A stretch of DNA of 64,000 bases from contig JABMDL010000003.1 of NCBI GenBank assembly GCA_015903945.1, positions 1 to 64,000 on the forward strand. The letters run 5' to 3'. Below, piece after piece: positions 60,054 through 64,000 of the stretch. Position 1 is the stretch's first letter, and the number at the start of each line of letters is the position of its first letter. A model generated the notes under the pieces. The model did no database searches. It was not told the DNA's origin and was given only the letters and a program-made list of their open reading frames with translations. Origin of the DNA: Nitrospira sp. (lineage in GTDB: Bacteria; Nitrospirota; Nitrospiria; Nitrospirales; Nitrospiraceae). The translations under genes and the position numbers were made by a program.

Positions 60054-62711
60054 TTACGAGCGCTGCGACTGCTGCTCGTCCGTTTGAACCCTGCGTTGCC
60101 ATTCAGCCAGGCGATTGAGGGCATCCAGGGGTGTCAATGAAAACAAATCGATCTGTTTCACCTCTTCGATCAGGGGGTGAGGCTGAGGAAGGGCAAGGGA
60201 TGGAGCGGACTCCTGCGACTGATCGAGGACCGGCCGTCCGAGCGCGGACTCCGGTTGTTCCAACTGGGCCAGTACTGCGCCAGCCCGCTCAATGACACTG
60301 CCGGGAATCCCCGCCAATTTGGCGACATGAATGCCGTAACTGCGATCCGCTCCGCCCGCTACGATTTTTCTGAGAAACACGATTTCCCCGTCCCGCTCGT
60401 GGACTGAGACCCGATAGTTCTTGATGCCGTCGCGTTGTCGCTCCAACTGCGCCATCTCATGATAGTGCGTGGCGAACAATGTGCGGGCGCCGATCCGCGT
60501 ACGATCATGAATATGCTCCGCCACCGCCCACGCAATACTGAGCCCGTCGTAAGTGCTGGTACCGCGACCGATTTCATCCAGCAGAATCAGGCTGCGCGAG
60601 GTGGCGCTGTTCAAGATGTTCGCCGTTTCCACCATCTCCACCATGAAGGTGCTGAGGCCGCCGGCCAGGTTGTCGGAGGCTCCCACGCGGGTGAAGATGC
60701 GGTCGACCAGCCCGATCCGCGCCTCCGATGCGGGGACAAAACTGCCGATTTGCGCCATCATCACGATCAGCGCGACCTGCCGCAGGTAGGTGCTCTTGCC
60801 CGCCATGTTGGGCCCGGTCAGGATCACCAGGCGCTGGTGCTCGATGTCCAGCAGGGTATCGTTCGGCACGAATGCAGTATCGCGGAGCCGTTCGACCACC
60901 GGATGTCGGCCATCGAGAATCGAGATGGTACCCCCTTCATCCACGACCGGTCTGGTGTATTGATTCAGCGCGGCGGTTTCGGCAAGGCCGGCGGCGACGT
61001 CAATCACGGCGAGAGCCTGCGCGATGGCGTTCAGGCGATGGACTTCTCGGGCGAGACGATTCCTGACTTCGGCGAAGACCTCCTGCTCGAGCGCCAACAA
61101 CTTGGCCTCGGCTCCGGTGACACGCTCTTCGAGTTCTTTCAACTCGGCGGTCATAAAGCGCTCGGCATTGACGAGCGTTTGTTTGCGGATGTAGTCGGAC
61201 GGGACGCGCGCCAGATTGGCTTTCGTCACTTCGATGTAGTACCCGAACACCTGGTTGTAACGGACTTTAAGCGACTCGATCCCGGTGCGTTCACGTTCTT
61301 TGGTTTCGATCCCTGTGATCCAGAGTTTCCCTTCCTTGGAGGCTTTGCGCAGCTCGTCGATGCCGGCATGGTATCCCTCCTTGATCAGGTTGCCGTCACG
61401 CACGGCAAGAGGCGCGTCGGGATGAATAGACTGCTCGATGGTCTCGAACAGATCGCGGCCGTCATCCCACGACGAACGGATCTCGGCGCAGAGAGGATTT
61501 TCAAGCTCCTGGAGATGAGTCCCGATCTCAGGCAACGCGGCAAGGGACTGTTTCAATGCGAGCAATTCGCGCGGTCCGGCATACCCCAAGACGATACGGC
61601 TGCCCAGCCGCGCCATGTCTTGCACGTTTCGCAACGCCGTGCGCAACCGTACTCGAGTCTGCAACCGGTCTTTCAGCTCTCCGACCGCGTCCAGCCGTGA
61701 TCGGATCGGCGCGCAGTGAATCAAGGGCCTGACCAGCCATTGCCGCAACAGCCGGCTGCCCATAGCCGTGACCGTGCGATCCAGCACGGACGCGAGGGTG
61801 GCGGGCTGCGACTCCGTTCCAGCATCGACGGATGCCATTGGTTTCAAGATCTCAAGATTTCGGATCGTGACACCGTCTAGATGCATGGTCTCGCCGCGCC
61901 GACGAACTCGGATACAGCGGATATGATCAAGTGGTGCGGCCGGCTGGGTTTCCCGGAAATAGGCGAGTACCGCCCCGGCGGCTTCGAGACCGGCGGTGAG
62001 GCCACGGCATCCGAACCTATCGAGAGTCTGCACGCGCAACTGCTTTTCCAGAGCCTGTCTATTCTTCTCGTACTCGAACGAATCAGCCGGACGTTCGCAC
62101 AGCCGAGTTCCTTTGATCCGGTCGAGCCATGCGGTGGTGTGCGGGGGCAGTCCGACCGAATACAACAGCTCATGTGGATCGAGCCTGGCCAACTCGTCGA
62201 GGACCAGCGATTCTGCCTGCGGACCGCTGAACTCCATCGACCAAAACTCGCCCGTCGAGACATCGAGCGCAGCCAGTCCGATCAGGGCCGGTCCCGCTGT
62301 TGGTGGACGGAAAGACAGGGCCGCAAGGTGGCTGGATTCAGCCGGAGACAGGAATTCCGTCTCGACAAGCGTGCCTGGCGTGTATAGCCGGACCACCTCG
62401 CGGCGCACCAACCCCTTGGCAAGCTTGGGGTCTTCGACCTGTTCGCAAAGCGCAACGGTTCGCCCGGCTTTGAGGAGTTTGGCGATATAGCCGATCGCGG
62501 CGTGATAGGGGACGCCGCACAGCGGAACCGGATCGGGGCTCTGTTTATCGCGGGAGGTGAGAGCGATGGATAGGAGTCGCGAGGCTTCCTGGGCGTCTTC
62601 ATAGAACATTTCATAGAAATCGCCGACACGGAAAAACAAGATAGCCTGCGGATATCCACGCTTAATATCCCGATACTGGCGCATGAGGGGGCTCGCGTCC
62701 TGATTAGTCAT
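60054..62711 (-). CDS. mutS: DNA mismatch repair protein MutS
   Basis: 885 residues. The N-terminal mismatch-recognition domain has VGDFYEMFYEDA (Phe-x-Glu clamp motif). The C-terminal ATPase carries GPNMAGKSTYLRQVALIVMM (about 632-651), DEIGRGTSTYDGLSIAWAVA and TLFATHYHEMAQLE. It detects base mismatches and loops. ATG 62711 overlaps the end of the LapA-domain gene by eight bases, so it is co-translated with it. Its usual partner mutL is not in the window. Confidence 0.97.
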   Translation of the reverse strand: MTNQDASPLMRQYRDIKRGYPQAILFFRVGDFYEMFYEDAQEASRLLSIALTSRDKQSPDPVPLCGVPYHAAIGYIAKLLKAGRTVALCEQVEDPKLAKGLVRREVVRLYTPGTLVETEFLSPAESSHLAALSFRPPTAGPALIGLAALDVSTGEFWSMEFSGPQAESLVLDELARLDPHELLYSVGLPPHTTAWLDRIKGTRLCERPADSFEYEKNRQALEKQLRVQTLDRFGCRGLTAGLEAAGAVLAYFRETQPAAPLDHIRCIRVRRRGETMHLDGVTIRNLEILKPMASVDAGTESQPATLASVLDRTVTAMGSRLLRQWLVRPLIHCAPIRSRLDAVGELKDRLQTRVRLRTALRNVQDMARLGSRIVLGYAGPRELLALKQSLAALPEIGTHLQELENPLCAEIRSSWDDGRDLFETIEQSIHPDAPLAVRDGNLIKEGYHAGIDELRKASKEGKLWITGIETKERERTGIESLKVRYNQVFGYYIEVTKANLARVPSDYIRKQTLVNAERFMTAELKELEERVTGAEAKLLALEQEVFAEVRNRLAREVHRLNAIAQALAVIDVAAGLAETAALNQYTRPVVDEGGTISILDGRHPVVERLRDTAFVPNDTLLDIEHQRLVILTGPNMAGKSTYLRQVALIVMMAQIGSFVPASEARIGLVDRIFTRVGASDNLAGGLSTFMVEMVETANILNSATSRSLILLDEIGRGTSTYDGLSIAWAVAEHIHDRTRIGARTLFATHYHEMAQLERQRDGIKNYRVSVHERDGEIVFLRKIVAGGADRSYGIHVAKLAGIPGSVIERAGAVLAQLEQPESALGRPVLDQSQESAPSLALPQPHPLIEEVKQIDLFSLTPLDALNRLAEWQRRVQTDEQQSQRS

Positions 62712-63048
62712 CGGCGAAACTCTGTGGTGATTCGGAGGATGCGGGCACAGCGGTTCGGTCGGTGATTTTTCCGAGTGACTGGCGGAGCCGTTCCAGGTCT
62801 ACATCGGCTTCCTGCAGCGCTTTCGTTTTGCGCCGCAGTTCAATGCGCCCGCGGATCCACGGAGGAAAGAGCAAGATGCCCGCGACCAACAAGCCGACGA
62901 CAAAGCCGGCCATGATGGGCTTGTAGACGGGCGTCGACGCTTCCAGCAATCCGAAGAAGTACCGGAGCGTGACTTCTTGTTCCTGGTTCTGGAGAAAAAA
63001 TGCCAGGGAGAGGAGCAGGAGAATGCCGACAAGAATCAATCGAATCAT
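62704..63048 (-). CDS. LapA-domain membrane protein
   Basis: 114 residues. Two membrane spans (LILVGILLLLSLAFFL; MAGFVVGLLVAGILLF) with the LapA signature LQNQEQEVTLRYFFGL between, followed by a coiled-coil tail (TKALQEADVDLERLRQSLGK). LapA-type proteins help regulate lipopolysaccharide synthesis in Gram-negative bacteria. ATG 63048 overlaps the tsaE stop (ATGA), and its own stop overlaps the mutS start by eight bases, an unbroken coupling chain. Confidence 0.82.
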   Translation of the reverse strand: MIRLILVGILLLLSLAFFLQNQEQEVTLRYFFGLLEASTPVYKPIMAGFVVGLLVAGILLFPPWIRGRIELRRKTKALQEADVDLERLRQSLGKITDRTAVPASSESPQSFADD

Positions 63049-63674
63049 CGAGCCGGAGCCTTTCTCCGAGCGGGGCGCACCGGTTTCAGCGACACCGGTG
63101 CGCGTTGGACTATCCTCCAATTCCGTGCAATGCGAGTCAAGAGCGCGGACGATCGGGGGCCCTGTGCCGTGACCAGTATGTCCCTTGTCGCCGGGCTTCG
63201 ATGGGTCAACTGCACCTCCAGTCGGTCCTCAGGGAGCCATTCTGGAAAGCGTTCAGCCCACTCGATGGCAACAACTGCCGAGCCGGCAAGATACTCCTCC
63301 AACCCGATCGATTCTGCTTCCGCGACGGTTCGTAACCGGTAGAGATCGATGTGAATCAGGGGGGCTCGGCCGTGATATTCATGGGCCAAGACGAACGTGG
63401 GACTGCTGACAGATTCCGGCGGCACGTCGAGGCCCGCGGCAATGCCTCGAACCAGGGCGGTCTTGCCGGCGCCGAGGGCCCCGATCAATGCGAGGACTTC
63501 TCCGCCGGTAAGCAAAGCGCCGATGACATGTCCAAGGCGTTCGGTCTGGGAGCGGGATGAGAGGACCGACTCGAGGCGCTCGACAGACGGACGGCGTGAC
63601 GTCTTCGACGGCCGTGCACCTTGAACGGTGCCGGAAGTAGGCTGACTAGGCCTGTTGGACGGTCTTGAGAGCAT
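63045..63674 (-). CDS. tsaE: tRNA threonylcarbamoyladenosine biosynthesis ATPase TsaE
   Basis: 209 residues from ATG 63674, with an unusual roughly 45-residue Ser/Pro/Arg-rich N-terminal extension before ERLESVLSSRSQTERLG. The core has Walker A GALGAGKTALVRG, then SPTFVLAHEYHGRAPLIHID, LYRL and VVAIEWAERFPEWLPED. TsaE powers t6A37 synthesis with TsaB, TsaC and TsaD. No other in-frame start is nearer the domain. The C-terminal about 40 residues are Arg-rich and also non-standard. It overlaps the nnrD end by 29 bases. Confidence 0.85.
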   Translation of the reverse strand: MLSRPSNRPSQPTSGTVQGARPSKTSRRPSVERLESVLSSRSQTERLGHVIGALLTGGEVLALIGALGAGKTALVRGIAAGLDVPPESVSSPTFVLAHEYHGRAPLIHIDLYRLRTVAEAESIGLEEYLAGSAVVAIEWAERFPEWLPEDRLEVQLTHRSPATRDILVTAQGPRSSALLTRIARNWRIVQRAPVSLKPVRPARRKAPAR

Positions 63675-64000
63675 ACGGTATCTGCTCAATTACATCTCCG
63701 GCAATGAGTCCTGCATGTCCTTTGTCAGCTGCGGCCAGGTCTCCGGCGCACCCATGCAGATAGGTGCCCGCGCAGGCGGCGTCCCAGGGTGCCAACCCTT
63801 GTGCCAGCAAACCGACGATCATCCCCGTCAAGACATCGCCTGTACCGGCCGTTGCCATACCGGGATTACCGGTTGGACAGATGGCCGCGGCTCCATCCGG
63901 CCTGGCCACGACCGTCCTGGCGCCTTTCAGCACGACAAACGTGCCTCGTTCCCGTGCAAACCGAACAGCGGTCCCGATACGATCCGCGTTGATGCTCTGG
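63646..64000 (-). CDS. nnrD: ADP-dependent NAD(P)HX dehydratase NnrD (partial)
   Basis: The last 118 codons are in the window; the gene continues beyond 64000. VVLKGARTVVARPDGAAAIC and GNPGMATAGTGDVLTGMIVG are the carbohydrate-kinase-like signature of NnrD (YjeF C-terminal domain), with the catalytic Asp in GTGDVL. The full protein often carries an N-terminal NnrE epimerase domain, not visible here. It repairs hydrated NAD(P)H. It is upstream of tsaE in the same minus-strand unit. Confidence 0.9.
   Translation of the reverse strand, partial: QSINADRIGTAVRFARERGTFVVLKGARTVVARPDGAAAICPTGNPGMATAGTGDVLTGMIVGLLAQGLAPWDAACAGTYLHGCAGDLAAADKGHAGLIAGDVIEQIPYALKTVQQA

Overview
The window is a GC-rich bacterial chromosome segment with densely packed genes on both strands, many TGATG/ATGA start-stop overlaps and several GTG or TTG starts. 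The gene set (Na+-translocating NADH:quinone oxidoreductase, a hopanoid C-3 methylase-type radical SAM protein, a TldD/TldE pair, EttA, a cupredoxin, a YfhL-type ferredoxin, and a rimP-nusA-infB-ylxP-rbfA-truB-rpsO-pnp-M16 cluster) and the protein texture suggest a Nitrospira-like member of the Nitrospirota. That assignment is inference from remembered protein resemblance; there is no rRNA gene here to confirm it. No tRNA, rRNA, CRISPR array, transposase or intact prophage was seen.

Layout. 1-3.8 kb: nqrABC and a cut-off nqrD on the minus strand. 4-13 kb: selO preceded by a structured repeat, a PQQ-type sugar dehydrogenase lipoprotein, then a tight four-gene unit (a 1079-residue membrane protein of unknown function, two alpha/beta hydrolases and a 55-residue Cys-rich protein) that ends at a second copy of the repeat. 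13-26 kb: a flavin monooxygenase, ettA, a 1388-residue multi-PAS hybrid histidine kinase, membrane and lipoprotein genes, and two small unknown proteins. 26-33 kb: a worn accessory strip with a decayed ORF6N gene, a higB toxin broken by a one-base frameshift beside an intact higA with its palindromic operator, fragments of the first repeat, and five copies of a second short repeat. Single housekeeping or unknown genes sit between them (lipoprotein, ferritin-like protein, metallo-beta-lactamase-fold protein, zwf).

33-48 kb: hpnR, tldD-tldE, TPR protein, SLOG protein, msrA, lytic transglycosylase, aminotransferase, CBS protein, cupredoxin, ferredoxin, DUF192 protein, Rieske protein, chagasin-like inhibitor and a D-amino-acid-transaminase-type enzyme. 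48-58 kb: the classic translation and RNA-turnover operon, with a strong hairpin leader before rimP and a long foldback leader before pnp. 58-64 kb: two related small exported proteins behind their own promoter and, convergent, a minus-strand nnrD-tsaE-lapA-mutS unit.

The most unusual material is non-coding. A palindrome-ended structured repeat of about 170-190 bp has two full copies and two end fragments. Its conserved terminus supplies the stop codon of two upstream genes, and a third copy creates a false start for selO. There is also a separate five-copy repeat family confined to 26.4-32.7 kb, a split toxin gene, and several RNA foldbacks placed to control translation or mRNA stability.
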